The translations under genes were made by a program, and so were the position numbers. DNA of 64,000 nt, taken from NCBI RefSeq assembly GCF_035582795.1, contig NW_027445436.1, positions 7,872,770-7,936,769 of the forward strand. The letters run 5' to 3'. Positions 38,942-51,079 of the stretch are shown piece after piece. This DNA comes from Mycteria americana. Taxonomy: Eukaryota > Chordata > Aves > Ciconiiformes > Ciconiidae. Numbering within the stretch: position 1 is the first letter of the stretch; every line of letters begins with the position of its first letter. Below the pieces are notes generated by a model that did not search any database, was not told the DNA's origin, and saw nothing but the letters and a program-made list of their open reading frames with translations.

Positions 38942-40547
38942 AAATATGGACTGTACTTCTGTGGATGAGTGCACAAATAATGTCTGTATAATAATAATAA
39001 TGTTTATATCTGAGTGGTGGCAACATATTACCATATTTTTTAAATAGACTTGAATGGTGGTGGTAACTTCATTTTTTAATGAATTGTAGGTTTTGGGGTT
39101 TTTTTCCCCCAAGAAAAACCCACATGTTGTGTCTCAGCATAATTAGAACCCAGTTTTGCCCATAGCACTGAATTCAACTTGGTGAGTACAGGCCTAATTG
39201 TAATAGTTCTCCCATTTCTCTGTTAGTTAGGAGCATACCTTCCTTTTACTTATATGTATCCTAATTCCTGTAATTTGCATATGTAAAGAACCAACTGGTT
39301 CTATTAGGTAGTCATTACAAGATAGATGACCATGCTGGATTTTGTAGCATTATTTGCAACTGTGAATAGTACCTATAGGGAAGAAAAAGGATTCTGCTCA
39401 ATGCTGAGTTTTCCCCTGATGCTTTTTAAACAATGCATTTATCTGTTCTTCATTTTTCAAAGTATCTTCTCCAGCTGTGCAGTTATAATTCAGCAATATC
39501 ATGTACACTTCTGCATTAGTAAATACCTAGGACCTGCTGAGTAATTATGAAATAACCTCATAATGAAATGCAGCAAAGAGTTCTAATTAAATTTTGAAGT
39601 TGCTTAACAACTATTCTACTTAAAATGAGAATTTTCCAACCGTGTATCCTAATGAGTTCTCAGAATACATTACTAAAAATGTATAAATGGTTTGGTAAAT
39701 GCAAAATGTGATTTTCCACACCTCCAGTGTGTGGAAAACCATTTGTAAACAAAATAAACTAATATATAAAAAAAAAAATATTAACTGATGTTGGAATACT
39801 AGGGCAAGTGCATGAAATTTTTATAACTCTTTGTTTTATAAACAAAATCTAAGAAACCTGTATAGGGTGAGACCAATGGTCCATATAATTCAGTATTCTG
39901 TCCCTGAAAGTGGCCAGTAGTGGGTGCCTAGGGTAGCATGGCAAGCATATAGTGCTATTTCCCTGAGATATTTTTTCAGCAGTCTCTCACTCATGAACTC
40001 CTTAAGCCAGAGGTTGTACCTTTGCACTTTGTCCCTGATGGAAATTAAGGAAGTGCAACAATTGGACTAGACTTAGAACAGAAGGTTTTGTCAACATAAA
40101 ATATTGGCTAAAAATGTGTTTGTTGTATACCATCTTTCATTCAGGGATTACTAAATTTATATTTGCAGAACAAATATTTTGTAAGTATAAGCTGTATTCC
40201 TAGTAAAGGAGTTCACTGGTATTGCTATCCCTTTCTAATACAAAATAGACCTTATTCAGGATGCTCTCTGGTTTAAAAGAGATAATATGCTCACAATCAC
40301 TAATAGAAGTACAGTTGATGCCATAATCCATTCATGTTCCCATATCAATTATTTTTCTTAAGTCTTTAAAAAAAAAACCCAGAAAAAACCCCACAAAAAT
40401 AAGTTATTCTATCCAAGCACTAAAATCAACTAATTTAACCTACTAACTGAACATTTATAAGTAATATTAGAGTAATCATATTAATATTAATTAGTACTTG
40501 TTTGGATACAGAATTCATAGCAATACTAAATAAAATAATAATCATGG
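38942..40547. other. AT-rich intergenic DNA with one ancient repeat
   Basis: No gene seen. A block at about 39855-40080 (GGTGAGACCAATGGTCCATA, AGTGGCCAGTAGTGGGTGCC) resembles a very old interspersed repeat of amniotes, probably a CR1-related one. Confidence 0.45.
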
Positions 40548-41112
40548 TGTCCTGGTTTCAGCTGAGACAGAGTTAATTTTCTTCGTAGCGGCTGGTATGG
40601 GGCTATGTTTTGGATTTGTGCTGAAGACAGTGTTGATAATACAGAGATGTTTTAGTTGCTGCTGTACTAGTCAAGGACTTTTCAGCTTCCCGTGCTCTGC
40701 CAGGTGCAGAAGAAGCTGGGAGGGGACACAGCCAGGATAGTTGATCCAAACTGACCAAAGGGCTATTCCATACCACATGACGTCATGCTCAGTATATAAA
40801 GCTGGGGAAGAAGAAGGAAGGGGGGGACATTTGGAGTGATGGCGTTTGTCTTCCCAAGTAACCGTTACGCTTGATGGAGCCCTGCTTTCCTGGAGATGGC
40901 TGAACACCTGCCTGCCCCTGGGAAGTAGCGAAGGAATTCCTTGCTTTGCTTTGCTTGCGTGCGCAGCTTTTGCTTTCCCTATTAAACTGTTTTTATCTCA
41001 ACCCTCAAGTTTTCTTACTTTCGCTCTTCCGATTCTCTCCCCCATCCCACCGAGGGGGAGTGAGTGAGCGGCTGCGTGGTGCTTAGTTGCCGGCTGGGGC
41101 TAAACCACGACA
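40548..41112 (+). repeat. 5' LTR of the family C element
   Basis: A 565-bp LTR. The U3 carries a full CRE palindrome TGACGTCA (40778-40785) followed 7 bp later by TATATAAA (40793-40800). A CCCTATTAAA polyadenylation-like signal lies near 40978. All of these are repeated in the 3' LTR, 1,853 bp downstream. Confidence 0.93.
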
Positions 41113-41120
41113 GTCCTTTT

Positions 41121-41138
41121 TGGCGCCCAACGTGGGGC
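41121..41138 (+). promoter_or_regulatory. Primer-binding site, tRNA-Lys type
   Basis: TGGCGCCCAACGTGGGGC, complementary to the 3' end of lysine tRNA as used by several betaretroviruses. It is preceded by GTCCTTTT after the LTR end. Confidence 0.85.
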
Positions 41139-41667
41139 ACGAAGGGTTTGAGATAATGACAGATTTGATTGGAATGTGCCAGATGATAGAATTTATAGCT
41201 GTTATTGCTGTTTAGCTATTAATCAGCAAGCTTCTGTGCTTGCCATGGGCTTGCTTGCCTTACTGTACCTTAGAGTCTAGGGCTCGTTAGTGGCTGCTTT
41301 TTGCTTTCACTGCTTGCCGTGCTGCTGTACTGCTGATCACCTTACTCTGCTGTGCCTGGGAACATTTTGATAACAGCAATGGCCTTGCGCCTGGGCTGGC
41401 AGATGGCCAGGGCATCGCTGCTGTTTCTGTGCTGCTGTACTGGACAGGCTGGAACTCTGGTGTGAACTCGAGTCGAAGGGACTGTGACCTGTGGATGAAT
41501 CCACGTGGGAGCAGGACACCCCAAAGCGTCTGTGCCCATGGATTAGCCCATGCCAGAGCAGGTATATCTTGAAACGTCTGTGGCCATGGTTATGTCTGTG
41601 CCACAGCAGGTATAGCTCTGAAGGGATTGTGGCCCAAGGATAAGTCCACACTGGATAAGGTGCGCCT

Positions 41668-41865
41668 CGAAGCATCTGTGGCTGTAGATGAAGTCCATGC
41701 TGCAGCAGGTACACCTCGAAGCATCTGTGGCTGTGGATAAAGTCCATGCTGCAGCAGGTATACCTCGAAGCATCTGTGGCTGTGGACGAAGTCCATGCTG
41801 CAGCAGGTACACCTTGAAGCATCAGTGGCTGTGCATGAGGCCATGTTGGAGCAAGTTTACTTCTG
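41668..41865 (+). repeat. 49-bp tandem array in the ERV internal region
   Basis: About four units of 49 bp. Unit starts (C/T)GAAGCATC are at 41668, 41717, 41766 and 41815. Core: GTGGCTGTGGATGAAGTCCA followed by TGCTGCAGCAGGTACACCT. Diverged partial units extend on both sides (about 41480-41660 and 41865-41910). Since 49 is not a multiple of three, open frames across the array are by-products. Confidence 0.9.
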
Positions 41866-42400
41866 AAGGTACTGCATTCTGTGGATAAGTCCAAGCTGGA
41901 GCAGGGGCAAGGGGAGGACTTCATTGCAATGTTAAACCTGATGGTCTGGTCCAAAGGGACCAGGGGTGGAGATTGTAATGGAAATACCTTTAAATTGTTG
42001 TAACCCATGATTTGAGTTGCATGTTATAGGAATTACTACAGCCGGAACCACCTGAACCAATGGAGGAGAAGCCTTACAAGAAGCAGTGCCAAGTGCAGCA
42101 GTGACCTGACCTGAGCTGGTTTTGGTGCCCAATAACTCCAAGCAACACACCACCTCTCCTGTCCTGAGTAACAACCATAAGAGATGAACCCCAAAGTCAT
42201 GGACTAAATGAACTCAGTGGACATTTTGTGGACATTTATGGTCATTTTACAAATATTTTGTAGGGGTGGTCCATAGACTAAGGGAATGATATGTGTGTAT
42301 TATATCAAAGGATGGGAAGGGTGATGGTGGGTAATGAGAATGTATTGAATAGTGTGAGACCTGAGCATGACGTAAATGGTATGGAATAAGGGGTGGATAC

Positions 42401-42965
42401 TGTCCTGGTTTCAGCTGAGACAGAGTTAATTTTCTTCGTAGCGGCTGGTATGGGGCTATGTTTTGGATTTGTGCTGAAGACAGTGTTGATAATACAGAGA
42501 TGTTTTAGTTGCTGCTGTACTAGTCAAGGACTTTTCAGCTTCCCGTGCTCTGCCAGGTGCAGAAGAAGCTGGGAGGGGACACAGCCAGGATAGTTGATCC
42601 AAACTGACCAAAGGGCTATTCCATACCACATGACGTCATGCTCAGTATATAAAGCTGGGGAAGAAGAAGGAAGGGGGGGACATTTGGAGTGATGGCGTTT
42701 GTCTTCCCAAGTAACCGTTACGCTTGATGGAGCCCTGCTTTCCTGGAGATGGCTGAACACCTGCCTGCCCCTGGGAAGTAGCGAAGGAATTCCTTGCTTT
42801 GCTTTGCTTGCGTGCGCAGCTTTTGCTTTCCCTATTAAACTGTTTTTATCTCAACCCTCAAGTTTTCTTACTTTCGCTCTTCCGATTCTCTCCCCCATCC
42901 CACCGAGGGGGAGTGAGTGAGCGGCTGCGTGGTGCTTAGTTGCCGGCTGGGGCTAAACCACGACA
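42401..42965 (+). repeat. 3' LTR of the family C element
   Basis: 565 bp, no difference seen from the 5' LTR. The CRE is at 42631-42638 and the TATA box at 42646-42653. Confidence 0.93.
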
Positions 42966-44539
42966 CATGGCATTCTTTTGAAAGATCTTTTTGAGAACTG
43001 TTAACTTCAGTGATGGTAGAGAGTACCATTTTATGGAAAATCTTTTTTAGGTAAAAAAAAAATACACAGAACTAGTTATATTACCAAGAACAAGTACCTC
43101 AGTCTCACAGACAGCCTTACGAAGAATTTAGTCTTCCAGTTTCTCACTTTCTTGTTGTATAATGCTAATACTTTTTTTCTTCTATCCTTTACATGTTTTG
43201 TTTACTTGAACTGTAAGATTATTAGTTTACAATCCTGAAGACAGTTGAGGCTCCTAATTTCACAAGATAGAGATTACCAGAATGCGGCACTTTTCCATCA
43301 TGTTCCCTCCTTGCTCCAGGCTTTTGAGTGATGAATAAGACGACAATAGTGGGAGCAGAGGAGTGATTTCTGCCCTAAGAAAGCATGTGAGTGGCATAAC
43401 TTTTTTTTTAACACATCTCAAAAATATTAAGACTTTTTTGTTTACTTCCTGATATTTGAGCCTAAGGATATATATTCTCAAACTTTCCTCCACAATCAGT
43501 GTATATGGTTGGGAGGGGTTGTCTTGTTCTGCTTTTTAAATGATTTCAGGTAATCATGTAGCAGCTGGAGTGGAGACAATGCTGTCTTCTTACTCTAATA
43601 TATCACAAATATTTGTATATACTTTTTGATATCTTGTGAAAATTTACCCAAATTTAATAAAAATAGGGTCTCTGAAGATAACCAGTTTACACATACCCCC
43701 TCCCTTTACAGGCTTTCTGCCTTAACTGTACTGCACAGTTGTGTGCTGTCTCTTGAAACTGAAATGACTGACTAGGACTTCCCTGTAATTACTGTCATTG
43801 GCTGTGAGTGGCATTCTGGCACTCAGCACACCAGCTAAGATGAGAGAAATTTTTCCTACCCTGCAGACAGTAGAAGTCACTGACCCCAGTGGAAAGAAAT
43901 GGGTAATTGCAGTGGGGGAGAACTGAGTTTTTAGAAAACAGAAAGATAAAGGCAGAGGTTAGAGGGAATGAAAGCATCAAAGATGCAGCAAAACATTTTT
44001 GTAAAGGGGTTGTATAAGGGCAGAAGACAGTCCTGAGTTTTTGGGTACATGGACAGAAGAATAGGAAGCAAAAGTTGGAGAGATGTGTAGGAGGGAGGCA
44101 AGAGCTAGGGGTCAGGTAGAGAAGAAGAGGAAATTTGGGTATGTGGAAGTGTAAAGGGAAAGGGCAGGAGAGAGAAAGTGAGAAACGTGAATAGATGTGA
44201 GAAAGAGTCTGAGCATGAACTATAAGATGAGAGTAGATAGGCAGAAACTGAAAGCTGTGACACTGGAAACTTGTGGAGCTGGAGAAAAAGCAGCTTGATG
44301 GTATGGCAGAAAGGTACAGGCAGCCAAGTTGGGGGTATAGTGCCTATGAGCAGACATGAGAGTTCAGATTGTATGCAGTAGTATTTCTAAAATATCCTTA
44401 CAGTCACTGGGCAAAATAGCATGTTTTTTCCATCACCTTATTCTCAGAAATGACTCAACCATTTCTGCTAAAATTTCTCTCAGTTTAGCCTGAGGCAGGA
44501 ATCTAGCATGATGCTTGAATGATTAAAGTATGATTCAAA
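42966..44539. other. Intergenic DNA
   Basis: AT-rich, then purine-rich around 43960-44340 (GGAAGTG/GAGAAAG-type words). No gene seen. Confidence 0.5.
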
Positions 44540-45345
44540 ATGATCTTGGCAAATCAGATATATGGTTTTAAAGAAAACAAAATGACATTCAGTAGGAACA
44601 AGTACAAGATATTACACTTGAGGAAGAGCAATCAACTGCACAAATTAAGTATGGGCAAGAACTGGTTAGGTAGCAGTTCTTCAGGAAAGGATTTATGGGT
44701 TATAGTGGATCACAGGATGAGTGAGCCTCAACCTCATGTGATTGTGAAAAGACAGATGTTAGGGAAATATAAAAAGGATTGTAACCTGAAAGGCACATGA
44801 AGTAATTCTCCTTTGGTCAGCACTGGTAAATCTGTGCAGGTTTACTCTGTCCAGATTTAGGAATCACACTTCAGGGAAGATGTCAACCACACATTGGAAG
44901 TCCAGACAAGCAGCAAGAATGATCATCAGGAGAGAAAACATGTTTGGTGAGGAAAGGTTGAAAGAAATCAGGCTGTTTACCTGAAAGAAGACTGAAGGGA
45001 GGAATGAGGAAACATGATAGTCTTCAAATATGCATAAAGCTATTACAGACAAAGAGATTAATCTATTCTCTGTATCTACGATAGGACAAGAAGTAACAGG
45101 CTTAAATTGCTGCAAAAAAGATTCGGGTTAAACATGAGGAAAAATTATTAAAGGTACTATTCACAGAGATCTCAAATAGGTTGCCTGGGGAGGTCGTGGG
45201 GCTCTATGATCGGGAGACCTTCAGGAATAGGTAGACAAAATCAGTCAGGAATGACCTGAGTATAGTTATTGTGGTTTAGAGACAATAGAACTAGATAACT
45301 TTGAGTCCCTTCAGATGTGTTTTCCTGTGATTGTAAAATTATAAA
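44540..45345 (+). mobile_element. Old CR1 3' fragment
   Basis: A plus-strand match to CR1 ORF2 C-terminus (NKYKILHLRKSNQLHKLSMG, LGSSSSGKDLWVIVDHRMSE) and then to the 3' end region, ending near CTTCAGATGTG...CTGTGATTGTA. It is highly diverged, hence an old insertion. Confidence 0.8.
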
Positions 45346-48300
45346 CAGCTGAAAAGTATTTTAAGATTAACATGCAGAGTGCTTATCTGTTTAAGAATAC
45401 CAACACTCGGGAAATTTCTAAAGCTATCCCGGGGTGGATACAGTTATACCTAAGCTTACCTAAAAGGCTTGTTTTAATCCTAATTAAAGCTAACTGTCAT
45501 CTACAAATGTGTCATCTTCTCTGCCTATCCACTGCTGTGTACTCATTTCTGCATCTACTAGTTCCAATGGTTAAAGTGGTTTTGTCAGTGGAGTTCTATT
45601 TATGCTAGGGACTTCTGCTGGTACAACTCTTGTCACTCATCAATTATACCTCTTCATACATAGCAGGCATCTCTGATATAAACCTGGCTTATTTGGGTAA
45701 TTGTAACTTTAGGATTGCAACTTGTACCATATGTTGGCAAGAAATGGTAAAGGAGATATGATCACTTTACCTGAACAGAAAACTTTTCTGATATCCAGTA
45801 CTGAATCCACAAAGAAGCTAACTGTTGTTGACTACCTCCAGTACTGAAAAACTGTGATTATCACAATCTGATTTTAAACAACTTTGTTTTGAAATAACTT
45901 TCTTAAAACATTAACTTTTTCTTCCTAGATATTTATGGAATTAAAAAAAATATTCTTATTCCATTAAAGAAACTTTGAAGCATTGCTCCCAGAATAGTTT
46001 TTACTTATGTCATTCTTTTTAATGCAGTTCCTCCAATTAATAAAATAATTCCTTAGAGAAGACATCTGAAACATAAAGCTAATTGCTTCGATCTGTATAC
46101 TGACTTGCTATAATGGGTGGAGCTAAGTGTATGCTTTTCCTTTTTCTCTCCAACTACAATGTTATCTATTTTCATGTGAAGAGTACTAAAAAAATTCCTA
46201 TCTTGATTTAAATAAGATCTGTCCATCTGAGTCTGTTCATTTCCTGTTACAAAAAAAATGCTTCTTAAAATAAATTTCACAGTAGGTGGGGCAACTGCAG
46301 AGTGAGTAGTCAGAAGAGAACAGTCACTAGATTCTCATGCCAGAGGAAATAGAGGATATGTTCTTTTCTACACCTGAAGATGGGGATTTATTAGACCTTT
46401 TAGCAAATATTTTGGTTTTACAATACATTACCAGGAATTAGTGAGATTGGCTATGTCCCTAATTATGTTTTTTTAAAATGTCCTTAGTCTACTTTGAAAG
46501 ATTTTGAAGTGGACCTTTATTATAGTTACAAAATTGTATAAAAGAGCATTGCCCTCATAAAATGAGGGTCACAGGTGGAATATAGCAAGGCTAATATGAA
46601 AGGTAATGGAAAAATCCACTACTTGCGTTTGTTACTTAAATGACATGGTTGGGTAAATGGATTTCTCTACTTCCTAGGAGTGTGCTTCTACATTAGTCTA
46701 GCAGCAATTAGAGAGAAGAGGTTGCTCTGCAAATTGGCTCTGTGAACCATGTAGTTCATCTTTTTATTGTGTAAAACATAAAAAATTGCTCCTAATCAAT
46801 CCACTTCAACTTTCAGTCTAAAAATTATCAGACTAGAGCACTTCTAAAATGTTTTCCTGAAATTAACTAAAGGAGATGATATTTGTATCAATAAGCAGAT
46901 TATAGTTATGTGAGGTAAATCTTACTGTGTTAGCAACAAAGGGACTACATTATTACTGCAGAGTTCTTAACAAATTGATTAATGCTTTTAGAATAATTAG
47001 TCCGTATTTCAGATGTAATAGTGCTCTCATTTAATAAATAAATGATGCATCACTTGACCATAATAGTAAAATAGCTCATTTTTTGAAAAAGAAAATAAAT
47101 TATTTTGAACTTTCCTTATCAACAGATAGTAAGTCACTTATTAAATACAGCTTGCCTCCTTGTCTTTAACATTTGTCTCCTTTGAGACCTAGTGTGACTT
47201 CTGCTTTTGTGGACAATAATATTTTGGATTGTAGCTTCATGATAATCAATAGTTCCCACAACTTGACAGAATCATTGTGATCAGATGATAGGACTGGGAG
47301 TCAGGAAATGTGATTTCTACAGCAGGCTACCAGTATGACAGTGGGAAATTACTTAACCTCAGTGCTGTATTTTCTGTAATATGTAGGCAGGATGTTCATG
47401 ATTAGAGTATTATGAGGCTTAATTAATTACACTTGAGATCTTTCTTAGGATGAAAGAGGCTCTAAAAAGTACTATTATCTGGATGGATATTTTGAGTCCA
47501 ATCTTGTAATCCTCTGAAAAGCAAAACTATAATGCAAAGTATTATTTTTGATTATTAAAGTTGGTGAGAGATGACAATTCAATTTCATTATAACATTCAA
47601 ACTTTTGAAGTTTGTTTCTGTTCTGCATTGGATTAAAACCAAAACCTTTAAAGTATTTTCACAAGTAAAATTGCATTGAAATATCCATTTCTAGATAAAA
47701 TATTATCAATTTTACTCTCTCATCTGAAGTAACTGTATGACCTGGGATGCTATAAAACCTTCCCAATGAAAGCTCTGTAGAACTCAGTAAGTCTCTTTCA
47801 TGTTTCAGCTTAGAAAAACAGGATATTTTCACAAAAATGTCTTTTGAAAGTGTTGCAACCAGATTTACTGATCAACGATTAAAGGAAAGAATATTCTACT
47901 TCTGATGTACCTGCACACATTCCTGTGAAAAAGGCTATTATCTAAGGTGATTCAACTATGGCTTCCATATCCATTTCTTTATTTTTGCTGAAAGCAGGTA
48001 TGCCACCTATAAATCATTTTCAAAATGTGATAATATTTCTGTTTGTATGCAATAATAATATTTAAAAGTTAAAAGTCTATTAAGTAGATTCTCTCTGTAA
48101 TTGTAAAAGAAGTACTTTAATGCAGTCATTCTGTACAGCATATGTGAAAATTATATGTATGGATTTTAGTGACTCCAGTCTTCAGTTGGCACTGAAGAAC
48201 CGAGCAGTGAGCAGGTGAAAGAGCTCCATTCCGACTCATAAATCAATAGGGGCAACCAAAATTCGCATTTTAGTTGCAGGGTTTATTTTGCCAACAGCAT

Positions 48301-51079
48301 GCAAGTCAGGGAAAAAACTTCCAGGTTGAATTTATAAGGCTAAAAGATAGTCTGGAAGTCTGTGAGATCCAATCAAAAAGAAAATTTGTGCTGAAATGTT
48401 TATAGGGCAAATTTCTGATTAGAATAGAACTTTATGGTGGGTTAGTCCTTTTAGGTGAAGGTGTCCTGGAACAATAAAAGGTATTTCTATACACTTCCAA
48501 ACTTATCTTCACAGCCAATAAAAGCTGGCTTTGGAAAAAAGCAGATTCTAATCTGTGGAGACCTCAAATCTAATACTGGTACAAGTTGCCAATAGTTCTA
48601 TACAAGATTCCCAACTATTGGCTGTCTGGTTCTCCAGAACTCCAAGAGAAGAGTTTGTGGCCTGAGCATTCAATTGTGGCTAAAAAAAAAAATCTCAGGA
48701 TACTTGTTGATTGTATCACAGCCCCCAAATTTGGGTCACAGACATCAGGTGAGAAATATTTTTGTCCTTTAATGAGCTCCAAATAGAATAAAATAGAATG
48801 CAGCTCCAAATAGAATATTATATTGCCTATGACTCTAAGAAGGGATTTTTCAGAAATATTTGGAAAAGGATAGTGATGATCATTGCAGATAAGGGGTTGG
48901 ATGCAGCTGAAACAGAATTTGGAATATAAGGAATAGGGCAGGAACTGACACCAGGGTGGAAGACTGCAGGTCTACATTATATTGGACCTGTTTATTATAA
49001 GTTATCTCAAGGAAAGGAAGTAGATAAGTAGGTGAAAATAGGATTTAGTGCCAGTATTATGGGAGCTTTGAAAAATATTACTAGATCTCTTGGAACTCAC
49101 GTTAGATACAGATGTAGACTTAGCTTAGTTGCCACCACATTTATCAGCACATAAATGCAGATTTATTTATGTACAAACATGAAGCTATATAGGTGTGTAC
49201 ATCTGTATATAAATACAGATGTGCACATTTTCCCATTTGTTCCAGAAAAAGAAGAGAGCTATGGAATTAAATTATTTACCTGTTTGTTGATATGTGATTA
49301 TCAACCTCTGGGAAGGGTGACATGTTTTGTTTCTTAGAGACCTCAACCACAATCCTAGCTTAATATCACCTAGCAAAGAAAATCAATAGTTTTTTCATGC
49401 TCTTCAATATAGTGTGCTTGAAACCAACATAAAATCTTTTCTATGGCAGTGTTCTACAACATGCTGTTCCCTTAGAGTTCAGGAAAATCAAGCACTTGCT
49501 ATGATCATAGCCTGTCTTTAAGCATCCCACATAGCTTCCACTCAGAAGTGACTGTTGATATAGTTCTATATCCGTGATTCTTCTTTTTCTGGTTCCCTAC
49601 CCCAAAAACTAATTAAGCATTGGTTGGAGATTCAAACTTACATGAGCTGGCAACTGAACAGCAGCCACACTCTTTCAGTCCTCCACACTGGTCTCTCAGG
49701 CAGGAAAATCATAGGTGAATTTGTCAGATCTATGTTTTCCTAGGAGTCCCTGACAAAGTAGGGGTCAAAAAGGATCACATCTCCCAATCTCTCTCTTATG
49801 CAGAGAATAAGGGGAGAAGCAAATCATTGAACCTACCGTTAGGAACTTTATTCTCCAAATAATTAAGTCAACAGACTCTTCTGTTAAAAGGTCTGTGTCT
49901 GGAATTTTTTGTGAGCTATTCTTATACTCAAGTGAAGGTAAATAATTCTTCTGTTGAATAATTCTTCTGGCCAGGCAGCAGAAGTTTCTGATAGGTCTTT
50001 GACAAAGAATTCAGATACTGATTAAATTTATTAGTCCTTCAAGGTCTTGCTATGGTTTTCTTTACCAATATGGGTCCAGTATAAGTTCACTGACTAATGC
50101 TGATGCTTTGTGGGAAGGATGCTGCCTGGAATATTTTAAATAGTTTTAAAATTCATTTTTACTCCCTGTTGTTCATAAAAATTCTTAATAAATTGTGTTC
50201 TTTTACTGAGATTATTAATTTAATAATTTTAAAATAGAAAGGAGGAACAGTACAAGATTTGCATTTAAAAATTCAGTAAAATCTCAACTAGCATGTATGG
50301 TGAAGTTATGACAACTGTTGACAGCAAAAAATGAAGAATTGAGAATATACATTTAAAGTTGTTGTTTTATTAGGAATTTTTAATTTTGGCATAAGACATC
50401 ACTCGGTTTCCACAGCTGTGAAAATACTTTATTGCCTTAAGGGAGAAGTATGAATCTTAAGCAACTACCATTAAATACAGTGCTATGAAATACCTAAATG
50501 GGGATACCATAGATACCTAGATAATTTATTTTTAGGTTTTTAATTTTTTAGGGTTTTAGTTTTAGGGTCAGTGTTTCTCACAGTAAGATTTTTTAGAGTT
50601 TTCAGAATTCACTGTGCCAGAAAATCAGCCAACTCTCAACCCAAGGGAGTATGGAATCAGGCACTGGGCTTCAGACTGGGTGTTCAATGACAGTAGAGTT
50701 TAGCTAATGAGTGCAAAACTGCAGTGGTTAGAATGTGACCGCATGAGTCTCAATACAATATACAATACAAATAATTAGAATAAATAAGGCCTAAAATGAC
50801 ATCAGGATCTTCTGGTATAGTGGCATTCTCAATGTGGGTTTAGGTAATTAAACTTATAGCAGAACATATACCACAGGTAACACCTGACTGAATGGCTGCT
50901 GTGAGAAGACACCTTAATAGTTGGCAGTGTGATGCCTTACAGAAAAAGGCTACTCTGCCTAAGCCACCTGGTGGCAGATAATATTGGAAATATTGGATAC
51001 CGCATTAATGGAAAAAGTCTGTAATACCATGACTAGGAAGACCAGATGCAGAATGACCTTTATCTTCAACACATTTGAT
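45346..51079. other. Long AT-rich intergenic stretch
   Basis: About 5.7 kb with no recognisable gene, RNA gene or young repeat. A small duplication of CTCCAAATAGAATA occurs near 48777-48820. Confidence 0.5.

Larger units (their letters stand above)
40548..42965 (+). mobile_element. Young non-autonomous ERV with identical LTRs
   Basis: A complete 2,418-bp insertion: 5' LTR 40548-41112, internal region 41113-42400, 3' LTR 42401-42965. It is flanked by the 5-bp duplication CATGG (40543-40547 and 42966-42970). Each LTR is 565 bp, begins TGTCCTGG and ends ACCACGACA. By eye the two are identical along their whole length, so the insertion is recent. A primer-binding site matching the tRNA-Lys 3' end (TGGCGCCCAACGTGGGGC) is at 41121-41138, eight bases after the LTR. 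The internal region has no gag, pro, pol or env. It holds a 49-bp tandem array, and a purine-rich GGAATAAGGGGTGGA lies before the 3' LTR. It must be mobilised in trans by a related autonomous betaretrovirus-like (ERVK) element. Confidence 0.93.

Noticed and set aside
41337-42008. 223-codon open frame on the minus strand with repeated CCSMDF / LQHGL words
   Set aside because: It is the antisense of the 49-bp tandem array. The repeats appear in all three frames because 49 is not a multiple of 3, so openness comes from composition, not coding.
40671-42920. Identical 78- and 73-codon frames at 40671/42524 and 40846/42699
   Set aside because: They lie in the U3 and R-U5 parts of the two identical LTRs and are not genes.
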